This document shows positions 1 through 11,200 of a stretch of 64,000 nucleotides of DNA, piece by piece (within the stretch, counting starts at the first letter, position 1; each line of letters starts with the position of its first letter). Position numbers and translations under genes: made by a program. The notes beneath the pieces were generated by a model. It had not been told where the DNA came from, made no database searches, and saw nothing but the letters and a program-made list of their open reading frames with translations. The DNA comes from a virus. The stretch lies in IMG/VR virus record IMGVR_UViG_3300033146_001382, positions 62,001 to 126,000 of that record, one strand, 5' to 3'.

Positions 1-1
1 T

Positions 2-112
2 GGATCTAATGCAACACAGACATTTGGTTTTAAATCCAATAATGACCTGTATGCAGTTAAAGGTGATGTGTCTTACGCTACTGTTCAAGCTAATATTATG
101 CGTAATGCTTAA
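2..112 (+). CDS. C-terminal end of an upstream gene, probably the tail tube protein (partial)
   Basis: Only the last 36 codons are present, reading in frame from base 2 to a TAA at 110-112. The fragment is short and polar and ends in NIMRNA. Its identity cannot be read from the residues. The call rests on order: in long-tailed phages the major tail tube gene normally lies just before the tail assembly chaperones and tape measure, which is what follows here. The strong hairpin directly downstream fits the end of a highly expressed structural gene. It could equally be another virion protein. Confidence 0.5.
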   Translation, partial: GSNATQTFGFKSNNDLYAVKGDVSYATVQANIMRNA

Positions 113-130
113 TTATAAAAAATGAAGTAT

Positions 131-156
131 TAAGGGAGGGGGAAACCCCTCCCTTA
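131..156 (+). terminator. Perfect 11-bp hairpin with GAAA tetraloop, no U-tract
   Basis: TAAGGGAGGGG (131-141) pairs perfectly with CCCCTCCCTTA (146-156) around a GAAA loop, a GNRA-type tetraloop. It sits 18 bases after the stop of the upstream gene and before the ribosome binding site of the next. It is followed by GGACCAGAATA and not by a run of T, so it is not a textbook intrinsic terminator. It may be an attenuating terminator, a 3'-end stabiliser for the upstream message or an RNA-processing site. It is one of the few GC-rich spots in the window. Confidence 0.7.
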
Positions 157-189
157 GGACCAGAATATAATTAAAGGAAGGTAAAGGCT

Positions 190-444
190 ATGGAAGAAAG
201 GTTTAAAAATAATAGTCGTAAAAAATTAGTACAGGCTATGAAAAAAGAAGTTACTAAGATGATGGAAAAGACTTTGGATTTTGCAGATGTAGCATGTCCA
301 AAAGACAATTTTAAACAATTACGTTCAAAAATACTACGCGCAGGTAATGACTGTATGCGTAATCTTACTAAGGAATTTGATGGTTACATCATTGAGTATG
401 ATAAACTTAATGAAGAAATAATCGAATTTAGAAATAAAGGATAA
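190..444 (+). CDS. Small basic helical protein, function unknown
   Basis: An 84-residue protein starting at an ATG with AAAGGAAGG upstream. It is rich in Lys, Glu, Met and Asn and looks largely alpha-helical, with two Cys residues (in VACPKD and NDCMRN). No transmembrane segment or signal peptide is visible. It lies between the putative tail tube gene and the tail-chaperone-like genes and is 12 bases upstream of the next gene, so it probably belongs to the tail assembly operon. I do not recognise a family. It could be a small assembly factor. Confidence 0.7.
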   Translation: MEERFKNNSRKKLVQAMKKEVTKMMEKTLDFADVACPKDNFKQLRSKILRAGNDCMRNLTKEFDGYIIEYDKLNEEIIEFRNKG

Positions 445-456
445 GGAGAAATTAAA

Positions 457-1200
457 ATGGTAGAAGAAATTAAAGGGTTAGAAGATGAGTTTGATGCGCG
501 AAGAAGTTTTTCAACAGTGGAAGAAGAGATTGATTATTTTATAGGTACACCTAGTGCAGAGGATATACGTGGTGCGGATTGGCAGTATAGTAAAGTTTTT
601 ACTAAGTGTCTAAATGAAGGTATACCAACTAGTGCTGAATTGACTGATATATTGAAACGTCGTGGAATAATTGGTGAAGATTTCGATAAACGTGCACAAG
701 AACTATCTATTACATTAAATGAACTTATAAACCGACTAAATGAATCCGATGGTAATACTACTAAAGCTGAGTTAGCTTTGGAAGTTTCTAAGGCTAGAGA
801 AGCCTTATTCCAATGGAATCAAAGATTAAGTGGACCAATGAGTAATACTTGTGAACAAATTGCTGATGATGCACGTTTGGAGTACTTAACAGCAAGTATT
901 CTACAGCATAAAGATAAGTCTAAAGTATGGAATGACTATGATGAGTTTCTAAGTTCAACTGATCAGAGCCTTACTTTAAAAGCCAGATATGAAGTTATGT
1001 TATTTTTGCAAGGGTATGACTCTAATTTTCTAGAGAACACCCCAGAAGCTGTTGCTATGAAAGAGGTGGAAACTAATATAATTCAAGAAGCTGCAATAGC
1101 AGTAGAAAAGGAACAGGCAGCAAAGGCTTTAGAAGAAAAAAAGAGTGTAAAATCTAAAGTTAAATCTAAATCTAAATCAAAACCTAATAATAAAAAGTAA
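457..1200 (+). CDS. Putative tail assembly chaperone (first copy)
   Basis: A 247-residue acidic, helical protein with an ATG start behind ATAAGGAG. Residues about 40-90 contain ADWQYSKVFTKCLNEGIP followed by an ELTDILKRRGI segment. This 'YSK...EGI...EL...L..RG' pattern is what I associate with tail-assembly-chaperone proteins of large phages. The C terminus is a low-complexity Lys/Ser tail of repeated KSK units. Its position just upstream of the tape measure matches the usual place of the chaperones that coat the tape measure before tube polymerisation. The next gene shares the same N-terminal pattern. No programmed frameshift links the two. The functional call is from context and pattern, not proven homology. 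Confidence 0.55.
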   Translation: MVEEIKGLEDEFDARRSFSTVEEEIDYFIGTPSAEDIRGADWQYSKVFTKCLNEGIPTSAELTDILKRRGIIGEDFDKRAQELSITLNELINRLNESDGNTTKAELALEVSKAREALFQWNQRLSGPMSNTCEQIADDARLEYLTASILQHKDKSKVWNDYDEFLSSTDQSLTLKARYEVMLFLQGYDSNFLENTPEAVAMKEVETNIIQEAAIAVEKEQAAKALEEKKSVKSKVKSKSKSKPNNKK

Positions 1201-1216
1201 AAAGGTTTAATTATTT

Positions 1217-2224
1217 ATGTTATTAGAGGACTCTGAGGTTGAAAATCTAATTACTTGTATCTCTTCTGGGGTACATCTTAAAATTATTGATAATAAGTTA
1301 ATAGTATTTAAATTTCCTACGAATATAATTAAATTAGAGGCCGATGTCCGTTATGAAGATGAATATAAAAAAGCAATTGATAGTGGTTTACTAGATAGGT
1401 CCTCATTAGAAGAACTAATTAAAAAGCGAAATTTATTTACTAATGAGGATCAAAAGAAGTTAGATAGTTTAAAATCTAAGCTAGAAGCACAAAGAGTACT
1501 ACTAGCTAAGACTACCGTTGTAAAAGCAAATCAATCTAGAATTAAAGGTATAATTAATAAATTAACTTCGGATATAGCAGAAATAACTTTACAAAAGACT
1601 TCCAAGTTGATGATGTCAGCAGAAGTAAGGGCCAATGAAGAGAGGTCATTATTTTTATGCTGGAGATGCACTTTTATTAATGATAAATTAGTATGGGAAA
1701 CTTTTGAAGATTTTAAGCACTCTACTGATTTAGTATTTAGAGAGAATGTTTTAACTTATTTTTTAGATGTGAACGCCGGTTTACCGGCGGATAAATTAAG
1801 ATTCATAGCTCGCCATAATTTATGGCGAATTAGGTATGTAAATAGCCAGAAATTATCTGAAGCTTTATTTGGTGTACCTTCTGTAGAGTATACTACAGAT
1901 ATGCTAAGTTTAGCTTATTGGTCTAATTACTATGATAATATATACCAAATGATGGCTGAAGATAAACCAAGTGATTTAATCATAGAAGATGATGAGTCAT
2001 TAGATGCTTATATGAGAGCTTTTTATGAGGAAAGGACACGTGAGGACGCTGCAAGGCGAAGTAAAAGTAAGTCACCTGGTAAATTATCAGCATTTGATTC
2101 TGAGGAAGTGATAGTGACTGCTTCTAATGAATTGTATCAAGATATAGAGTATGACACCCCAAGAGAAGCTAAAAAGCTTAAAGAAAGAGCGGATATTAAA
2201 AAAAGGACAAAGAGGGCTGGATAG
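1217..2224 (+). CDS. Putative tail assembly chaperone (second, longer copy)
   Basis: A 335-residue charged protein. The chosen ATG at 1217 is preceded closely by an in-frame TAA at 1208, so the frame cannot extend upstream. Residues about 42-100 contain YEDEYKKAIDSGLL, then a SLEELIKKRNLFTNED segment, echoing the 'Y.KA...G.L...L..L.K.R' pattern of the preceding gene. The middle (LFLCWRCTF onward) is a distinct domain. After it comes an acidic stretch (DDESLDAYMRAFYEE) and a basic Lys/Arg-rich tail. The acidic 'DDE.LD' segment resembles the C-terminal part of tail chaperones such as the Gp15-like group. It sits immediately before the tape measure. I read it as a second chaperone, or a chaperone fused to an extra domain. 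Confidence 0.5.
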   Translation: MLLEDSEVENLITCISSGVHLKIIDNKLIVFKFPTNIIKLEADVRYEDEYKKAIDSGLLDRSSLEELIKKRNLFTNEDQKKLDSLKSKLEAQRVLLAKTTVVKANQSRIKGIINKLTSDIAEITLQKTSKLMMSAEVRANEERSLFLCWRCTFINDKLVWETFEDFKHSTDLVFRENVLTYFLDVNAGLPADKLRFIARHNLWRIRYVNSQKLSEALFGVPSVEYTTDMLSLAYWSNYYDNIYQMMAEDKPSDLIIEDDESLDAYMRAFYEERTREDAARRSKSKSPGKLSAFDSEEVIVTASNELYQDIEYDTPREAKKLKERADIKKRTKRAG

Positions 2225-2237
2225 GTAATTAAGTAAC
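2225..2237 (+). promoter_or_regulatory. Copy 1 of a recurring intergenic element (GTAATTAAGTAAC)
   Basis: The 13 bases GTAATTAAGTAAC directly after the stop of the second chaperone-like gene recur exactly at 29967-29979. The core AAGTAACCTAAT of that second copy recurs at 39695-39706. All three lie in the larger gaps of the window, just after a stop and ahead of a strong ribosome binding site. The element could be part of a phage-specific promoter or an RNA-processing site. No consensus sigma-70 -35/-10 pair is evident here. Confidence 0.35.
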
Positions 2238-2275
2238 TACTAAAGGTTTAAAGGGATTTCTTTCTCAAAAAAACT

Positions 2276-2281
2276 AGGAGG
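2276..2281 (+). promoter_or_regulatory. Ribosome binding site AGGAGG fixing the TTG start of the tape measure gene
   Basis: A perfect AGGAGG ends 8 bases before TTG at 2290. The next in-frame ATG lies more than 150 codons downstream, with no comparable site before it. The TTG is therefore the convincing start for the giant gene. Confidence 0.85.
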
Positions 2282-2289
2282 ATACTAAC

Positions 2290-5200
2290 TTGGGAGAACA
2301 TATAGTAAGTCATGATATAAAAGACTCTAGAACATCAAGTAAAAGCGGAAATACACAAGGTGTTTCTGTTGTAGAATTATCTAAAACGGATAAAGCGAGT
2401 CAAAAGAAACTTAATGACGGTATAAAAGAAATTAGGTCTATTATTAAGAAACAGGCCAATGACACCGTAACTTCAAAATTATTAAGTTTAATAGAGAAAT
2501 TGATTAGTGCCACTAATCAAGGATCTAAAATAAGTAGTTCTGAATTAAAAACACTATTAAATTCTATTGTTAAGAATCAGTTTAAAGGGGGACAAGGTTC
2601 CCAGACTAAAGCTACATCTACAGCTTCTGGTGCTTTAAAGATAGACACTACTTCTATTATAAAACTTCTTACAGATAATACTAATTCAATAACTAGTGCA
2701 GTTATAAAAGCTCTAGAATCTAAGGGTATTTCTATAGATGATGCTTCTATAAAACAATTTCATAATACTATGACGTCTACTGTTAAAGATATTATACCCG
2801 CTAAATTATATTCTATAATAGGTGAACTTAATTCTACATTAGATGGAGTAGTTAAGTCCAATCAGGTAGTTGTTCAAGCCTTTAAGTCTATGAAGAAATT
2901 ACGTGCTAGTGGTGGTGAGTTAGGTGTGAGTGAAGTAATACCATTCATGAGAAATCTTGAGAAAGGATTTGTAGAAGTTAAGTCCTTAGTGTCCAAAGTA
3001 AATGGGCTTAGTTCTAGTATATCAGCTATTCCTAAAGAACTTAAAGGGGCTATGGATGGTATTAAAGATGAACTTTCTAAAATGAAAAAAAGAACCCAAA
3101 ATAGAACATATAGCGTAATTAAAGAGGTTTCAGATAGTCCAGCAAGTGCTACACAGGCTGTGGTTAAACAAGTTGCTAAGGAGTTAAGTAAGGTAGGAGA
3201 AAAAGCATCTGACCCTCAAATTAAGAAATTGATCACTAAAATAGATAAATTTTCAGGTTCTTTGGATGATTTTCCTAAATTTATAGATGCCTTAGATAAT
3301 TTTGCTAAGGCTGTGACTAATGCTAAAAGTTTAGATCCAAAAACTATTCAAAATATTTTGGCTCCTTTACAGCAAGTTTCAAAATTTGCTCCAAAGGGGC
3401 TAAAAGACGATGTATTAAGTAGTAAGCCATATAAACTTCTAATGTCTCAAATGAATAAGCTTATAGAAGTAACTAAACAAATAACTATTAAGTTTAATGT
3501 AAAAACTAATAATTTAGACAAACAAATAGATAAGGTTATTACTAAAAAAGAACGTTCTGTAGATATTACTTTAAAATCTAAGAACTCTGATACTGTTGTT
3601 AAAGAGTTAGAAGATATTTCTAAACCTAGAGAAGTTATAATTACACCTGTCATAGCTACTAAAAAAGTAGTACAATCTAGTGTTACACCTTCTAGGGCAA
3701 ATTCAAATAAAAATGTGCCTCAAAATGTATTACAGGCTAATAAAAGACAATTAGCCTGCAAAGAAAAATCAAATATATATAGTCCTGACGAAGTTAAACA
3801 ATGGTCTAATACACTGAATAGTAAAGTGGATGTATTAATAGGATCTTTAACTAAAGCAGCTAATAGCAGAGGCGCAGCAATTAATGATGCAGATTTTGTT
3901 CTACCTCCTGTAGTGGAAAGTTCAATAATTAAATTGATAGCTATCATAGATGGTATATCTAGTAGAAGAGAGAATCCTTCTGAACTTAGAAAATATATGG
4001 ATAATTTATCTGCTAATTCACGGTATACCCCCTGCATCTCCACTCAGTCAAAACGGGACATTAAAGAGGTTTATGATGTATTACACTCTGTAACTACTGA
4101 CGCTTTTAGTGACATAGTAAAGGCTTCTGAAGAGGTAGTTAAAAATTTTGAGAAACTTAAAAAATTTCCAGATCCTGTTACAAATGTAACTAAAGATACT
4201 AAACTTAGTGTTGCTAAGACTACTGAACCAGTTAAATCAATTCAACAAACTAAACCAGTTAAGTCTACAGAACCTAGTAAACCTAGTAAACCTATAAAAA
4301 CTACTAAAACTACTAAATCTACTGAGTCTAATAAAGATGCTATAGACAGTACAGCAAAGCGTAATTTAGCTCAAACAAATGGTTCTGTTATACCACGTAA
4401 ACCAGGAGCAAATGAAAATCGAGGTATACCTAGTTCTACACAACAAGATATTTATCAATATACTGAACGTAATATAGATCCTGGAACCACTACATTTACT
4501 AGTGGAGCTGATATAGGGGTAGGTGAAAAGACTAAACAAATAGTACTTGATCATGTGGCAGATTTATCAAAATCTCTTTTAGATTTACAACAATATATAG
4601 TAACTACACTTGATGAAGAATTTACTAAAGTACGAGACAAGTCTAATAAGAAGAACTGGAAGATTGTAGGTAAGACTGATACAAATCCTATTTCAGACTA
4701 TTTTAAATTAACTGAAGGGTATAATAGGAAAAAGTCTGGGAAGCAATATAGTTTTAAAATAGCTAATATTAAAGCTTTACAAGGTAAAACTGGTAGTGAT
4801 TTAGAAGATCCGACTTCTTTAATAAATAAGTTTAAAGAAGATGTATCTAAAGAGTTATTAAACGCTAATAAATTTAATTTAGCAGAATCAGTGGGTAAGT
4901 GGCTTAAACGTTTCTCTACGTCTGATATATCTAACTGGAAGGGGTTAGGCACTGATACTTCACGTAGATTAGTAGGTATCAAAACTAAACATGATTTAGG
5001 TAAAGGAACTTCCCCTTCTAAGGGTATGGTTAAGGCACTAAAAGGACTTGGTAACGATAGATTAATAAATATATTTGAAAAGACTATTAGTGAGATAGAG
5101 TCAGACCGTAGGCTTAGCGAAGAGAAATTTAAAAGGTCTCCATTACTCAGAACTATTGCTATACCTGCGGCACGTTTGACTTCCACAGGTGCTACAACTT

Positions 5201-8200
5201 TTGATACTGCTTCAGGGAGTAAACGTGTAATACCTAAATTTGCGACATATAAGACTGGTTTTGAAAATATTTTTGAGTCCTTACAAAAAACTAAATCTCT
5301 AGATATAGACAAAAGCTATGCTTCAAAGATACGTAAATTAGGAATTAGGCCTTCTGGTTCTAATTTTGAAGAAGCTAATAAGTTATCTAAATCAATGTTA
5401 ATAGATTTATCTAGTGTTAAAGATGTAGTAGATCCTGACGGTAAAAAAAGCGTAAATGCTGATGATGTGAGAGCTGACTTAGCTAAAAAGTTAGAGGCCT
5501 CGGTAGTAATAAAAGCAGGAAAATTAGCTAAAGCTAAACATGTAAATAGCCCAGAAGATATATTAAGTAAAATAGATACTAGTATTTATACTGAATTTGC
5601 TAATGGTACTAAAACTATGGAAGAATTTATAGCTGCCACTAGTGCTGCTGGGGTAGCTGCTTATGATTTAGTTAAAGGGATGGAGAGCGTTGAATTTAAA
5701 AATATTTACCAAATAATTAAAAAGTTACTGGAAGGCTCAGCAGACACCAGCACTCCTTTAAGAACATTAGGTAATAATCCCGTTTATTCTAAAAATATTC
5801 GTGATTTTGATTCAACTATTGGAAAACTTATTGGTACAATACCTATCGCTGAGGCTGCTAGGCCTAGACGGTCAACGCACCAAGAAAAAATAATAAACTT
5901 GATGAGTATGAGTACGCCTATATATAGAGAAAAAGGTGCTATAGGTCTGCAAGGTACAGAGGCTGAAGGCCAAAAACAGTTTCTTAGAGACTTAAATCTG
6001 AATCTTGCTGAGTTTGTGTCCAATACAAAAATATTAACAACTGCAGGTATGGGCAAAGATAGACTACCTTCAGATGTAAAAACTTTTTCTAGTTTAGGTA
6101 TACCTGATGGACAGGCTGGTACTATTTTAGAGTATAGGAAAGATTTTAGACATGAAGATTCAAAGTATTTAGCACCTCTTAATGCTACTAATGTAAAGCT
6201 GTATTCAGATTCATTAGCTGAGTTGTCTCCAGCAGGTGCTCAGTTTACACAGTTAGGTAGAAATACTGCTAATGTTAATAATGCTTTAGCATATAGAAGT
6301 GGAGGTGTCGGAACTGATTTTCCTAGTTTACGTTCCAATAGAGAGTCAGAGTTAATTGCTGGGGGAAGGTATGGTACTCAAGGATATGGCTTTAATGTTA
6401 CAGCTGAATTACGTAATACACCTAATACGTTCGAAGATCAAATAGTTGTATCAGGTAAATTAGCTGATGTCCTTACATCCATAACTAAAACTATAATGCA
6501 GCCAGATAAACTAGGTAGATTAGCTCTAATAGGGAGTGATGGACAAATAGCTGATACACCAGAAGGCTCTGTTAGTGATATTGTACCACAACAATTAGTA
6601 AGTGTAATTGAACAGGCTAATAGGGTATTTCAAGATGTATTAGGAATAAAACAAGAGTATAAAGGACGTGCTGAGGATGCACTAATAAAAGAGGTTACAA
6701 GCGTATTAACTACTGTAAGAGGAAAGGATGTACAGGTTCAATCAGCTAAATTAGCGGAAGTATTTTTTAATTACTATGGTAGGAAATTTACTACTAGATA
6801 TGGCTCTAAAGGTGTATCTATAACGGCTCAAGGGGGAAAAGAAGAATTAACTGGGAAGCAGCTCAATGATTTATTTGCAAATAAGAAAGTAAAAGTATTA
6901 AACCGAGAAGAGCGAGCTACTGCTGGCTTAGGAACAGCTGCACTACCTAAGAGTATGGGCCAGCTTGTGCAAGAAATATATAAAGAATACGCACAAGAGT
7001 TAGAACTTTCAAAGTCAGATTTAAAGCTTTCAAGTCAAGCACTTGTAAATAGTGGTAATAAATTTATGTTAAGTATGTTCTCTGATGCCTCTTATGGGGT
7101 TGTGTCTGATGAATTAGATCTTACAGAGCAAAATAGTTTATTTGAGGAAACAAAAAAAGCCCTAGCTAAATTAGATTTAGATTTAGCTAAGGATATTAAA
7201 GGTATAGAGGGATTAAAAGAATTTTATTCTAATATGTCTGGGGCGCAGTTGTACACTGAAAAACCTATAGACATTAGAATTAGTTCACATGGTATTGCTA
7301 AACGTGGGCTTCAAGGTGAGAACATCGAAGCCATTATGAATAATGTTATTAATTCTGGTGAAGAAGAACATACTTCTTTAGTAACTAAATTCTCACCTAC
7401 TGCATATAGGCATTTGTTAGGTACATCTACTGATACCTCTGGCAAGTTCCCAAGTTTAAATGAGTTGAGTAAGGCTCTAGGTTTTGAGAGTCAGGCAAAA
7501 GGTAAAGACAGGGCTACAGTTGTAGAAGATATGATGAAGCTACTTAAATCTAGGCATATTAAAGGTTCTTCTGAGGAACTAACAACACAAGCTAATAAGT
7601 TGGCAGATTTAGAAATAAATTCTAATTTTTATAGTAGTATACGGGATGAGTTTGGTGAAAGTAGAAAAAGTTTGGTGGGCTCAAAATTTGTAGAACTAAT
7701 AGAAGAGCCTCATGCAAATCCAGCATGGAGTGAGACTGATATAAAGAAGCAGGTAGCAGGCCAACGTTTAAATATACCTGCATTTGGGGCTTATGCTACA
7801 GTATTTGGAGAGCAATCAAAGTTTATAAAGCAGTTAACTTCGGATGTACCATTAGAGGCTAAAAAACATTGGGAGTATTTAAAAGCCCTTCAAGTGTTAA
7901 ATACTGACAGTTCAGATATGGTAGATAGCCTTATGGCATCTGCACAGGTAGTAGATGTGTCAGATTTACGTAGTTTTACTAAGTCTACAGGTAAATTTAT
8001 ACCAGCATCACAGATGGTTAATATTGATTCAATGTCAGAAGAGGAAGCAGGTAGGGTGATGAATAACTCCATCTTAGACACTGCTAAATATCCTGGCCCG
8101 ATGAATTTACAAATTCCAAATACTAAAGACCCATCTAAACGTGAGTCATTTTACGTCCCTGGGGCTCTTGCTAGAGTTACTTATCCAGAACCTAATATAG

Positions 8201-11200
8201 CAGGAGAGCGTGGACTAGATGTAGTAGCTAGACGATTGCAGTCTATTGTAAATGCAGCAAATAAGGTAGATAGTGTTAAGGGGAAGACTGGAGAAGATGG
8301 CAGTACTAAACGTTGGGATACTATAGCTAGAATAAAGGCTAAATTAAATGATTATAGATCAAGAGTTACTGAGATAGTAGGGCCTGACCCACAAACTAAA
8401 AATTTATCTTCTAATGAGGTTGGTCAACTTGAAGGGATTCTACAGAAACTATTAAAAGTATTAGACCAAGCTCCTGCTGATAATAGAATGCTTTATAGTA
8501 ATCAGAAGTATTTAAGTGGTAGTACAAGGGGTGAGGTTGTTAGGGATATTTATAAGACTAGAGGAGCAGATCAATCTCAAGCTAAAGTATACCAAACTAC
8601 TATAAATAGTGCTGTGGATCAACTTATAGGACCAGATGGAGCCCCAAACCCTAAAATGCCTCAATTTGCACAAAGATATGAACCTGATGCTAATTTATTA
8701 GGAGCTAAAGATGCATTAGGTGTCACTTCACTATCTAATTTTGCACTTAGTTTGGATGTAAAACCTGCTTCTGGAGAGGACAAACTAAAGGACGCATTAA
8801 AATCATTAGAACGCGCAAAAATTGAATATTATAATACATTAGCTAAGTCAGTTCTTGGCAAAACTGGTTCTGTACAGGAATTTTTATTTAATAGAAAACT
8901 GCCCGCTGTTATGGGTAAAGCTATAAATGCTACAGTAGATAAAACTAAAGATTTAGAAACTTTTAGTAAAGAACTTCTTTCTATAAGTAATTCTTCAGGT
9001 GATATAGGTGTAGATTTAAGTTCTTTAAGTGAAGCAGCTAGTACTATAGATGAAATAAAGATAAGTCACGCTAAGAATGTAGAAAAATCTAAAGCTAAAG
9101 GTCTACCCGTCTTGCAACAGCATGAGATAGGGATACCAGAAAATTATGCAGCTAAGCTTCCAACATCTTTTGTAAAGAGATATGATATTAATGAAGGAAG
9201 AGTAAAGGAATTACCAAAACCTATTTTTGAAAAGTCCAACTTAGCGAAAATGTTAACATATAGAGAAGAAGTAAAAGCTGCAATGCCCAGTACTGCTCCA
9301 GATATGCAGACAAAGATGAAAGCTTATCTTTCTTCTGAGTTATCTCCTTATATAGAAAGTTTACGTTTTCCGGTCACTGGGGTCTCTTCTATTCAACCTT
9401 ATGAGGCTAAATTACTTAAACCAAATGAGGACGGTACACGTCAGATGGCTAAGCACTCTTTGATGGTACCAGGAGTACCAGATTTCGATACTAGTAAATT
9501 TGATACTATAAAGGTTAAAGTAGAAGCCGTGATAGAAGGCTTAGTAGAAGATAGGGAAGCAGAATACAATAAAGACACTCCTGATTTGAGTAGAGTAGAC
9601 AAATTAACTACTACTATTTCAAGTTTAGATAAAGCATTATTTGATGTACTACCAAAATATACTGCTGCGCAACAAAATCTAGATTTTGATGGTGATCAAA
9701 TTCAATTACATGCAGCCAAAAAATCATTAGCTAGACAAGAAATAACACAGCATTTTAAAACTATAACAGATTATGATAGCCAAAAAGATACTACTGCTCA
9801 AGCTTTGAGATCTGATTTTACTTATGATGCTTTGATCCCATCTACAGGTAATTATACATTAGCAGAACAACAACTAGCTTTTGAAAAGAAATTTCCATCA
9901 GAAGAAGGTTTTGGTTTCATGACCAAACCTTTCTTAACAAAAGATTTAGAGTATTTGAAACCTGCAGAGCAGCTAGACATTTTAAGTAATTATCCAGGAA
10001 CTGAAGGTGCAGAAGTAACTCCATTAACTGTACTAGATAATTTATTACCAGAGTTATTTAGAAATGCAAAGCAGATGAGTAAAATAATGGAAACTTTAGA
10101 AGCAGTAGTACCAGGTGTAGATGATGAGGGTAAGTCTACTTATAGTAAGGACCTCCTAACTGCTTTAAGCAATATGAAATCTCCAGATGGTAAGACTAAT
10201 GGTACACAGGTTGATGTATTTAAAGAAGGTATAAAAAATAAGTTATACGACACTAAAATGACTAATGCTATTAATGCTAACTTCTTTAAGTTAAATACTG
10301 GACAAGATACTGAGGCACTTAATAGGCAATTAAAACTATTTGAAAGAAATTTAGGTTATGGTGGTGGCCTTATAAGACAAGGTGCAAAATATAATCCAAC
10401 TGAAAACCTAGCTCAAAGGTTTCCATTAGACTTAAAATCAATGGGAAATATTATAGGTGAAGAATTACATACTATGGTTAATGAGTTTGTTCGTTTTGGT
10501 GAACAGAAAGGGCTAGATGTAAAACATGCTGGATCTTTACCAGTAGCTACTGAGATGGCACAATTAATATCACAAGGAAGCTCTGGAGTAAAAAAGTTGA
10601 TTGATAAAATAAATACTAAGGGTGGTTCTTATGGAGAGCTAGCTGATTTTAAGGATGCTAACTATAAAGTTTTAAATCATAGGTTAGGCGCTATGTCTAC
10701 TGAAGATTTATACACAGATGCTACCAAAATTGCAAGTGGTAGAGGAGAACCAACAGCTAAACTTGATTCTAGTAGTAGAGACCAACTAAAAGAGTATATC
10801 ATTAGCTCTATTGGTTTTGAAGGTTTTTTATATGAATTAAGTAATCAAGTTATAGAAGGAGCACAGGAGGGATTAAAAGCAGCTATTAGTACTTGGTCAG
10901 AGTCCAAAAAACAGAAAGAATTTAAAGGTATGAATGAGGATAATTATGTAAAGTCTATTATTAGAAAACAACTTAAAGGTGGTGGGGTAAATATATCAGG
11001 CACCGCTGAAAATCCTTTAATGCCTTTATACAAAATGAGGACTTCTTCAGCTTCAGGGTATGGCCAAAGAAAATTACATATGGATAAGTATGGCGATCCT
11101 GAAGTACCAGAATTAGATGGTATTTTTGAAGGAGATGAAGCCAAAGCTTATGTATCTAAACTTAAAGAGGCAAAAGCTGTGGCAAAGAATATTCAAGATG

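Noticed and set aside
131-156. A standard rho-independent terminator
   Set aside because: The stem is excellent but no T-run follows it, so it is reported as a hairpin of uncertain role.
1100-1219. A programmed frameshift joining the two chaperone-like genes
   Set aside because: The second gene is in the +1 frame relative to the first and has an in-frame stop at 1208. No classical -1 slippery heptamer in phase was found near the end of the first gene.
9661-9720. The DFDGD motif as a chance match
   Set aside because: Five other polymerase motifs from both large subunits occur in the correct order in the same chain, including both beta active-site lysines.
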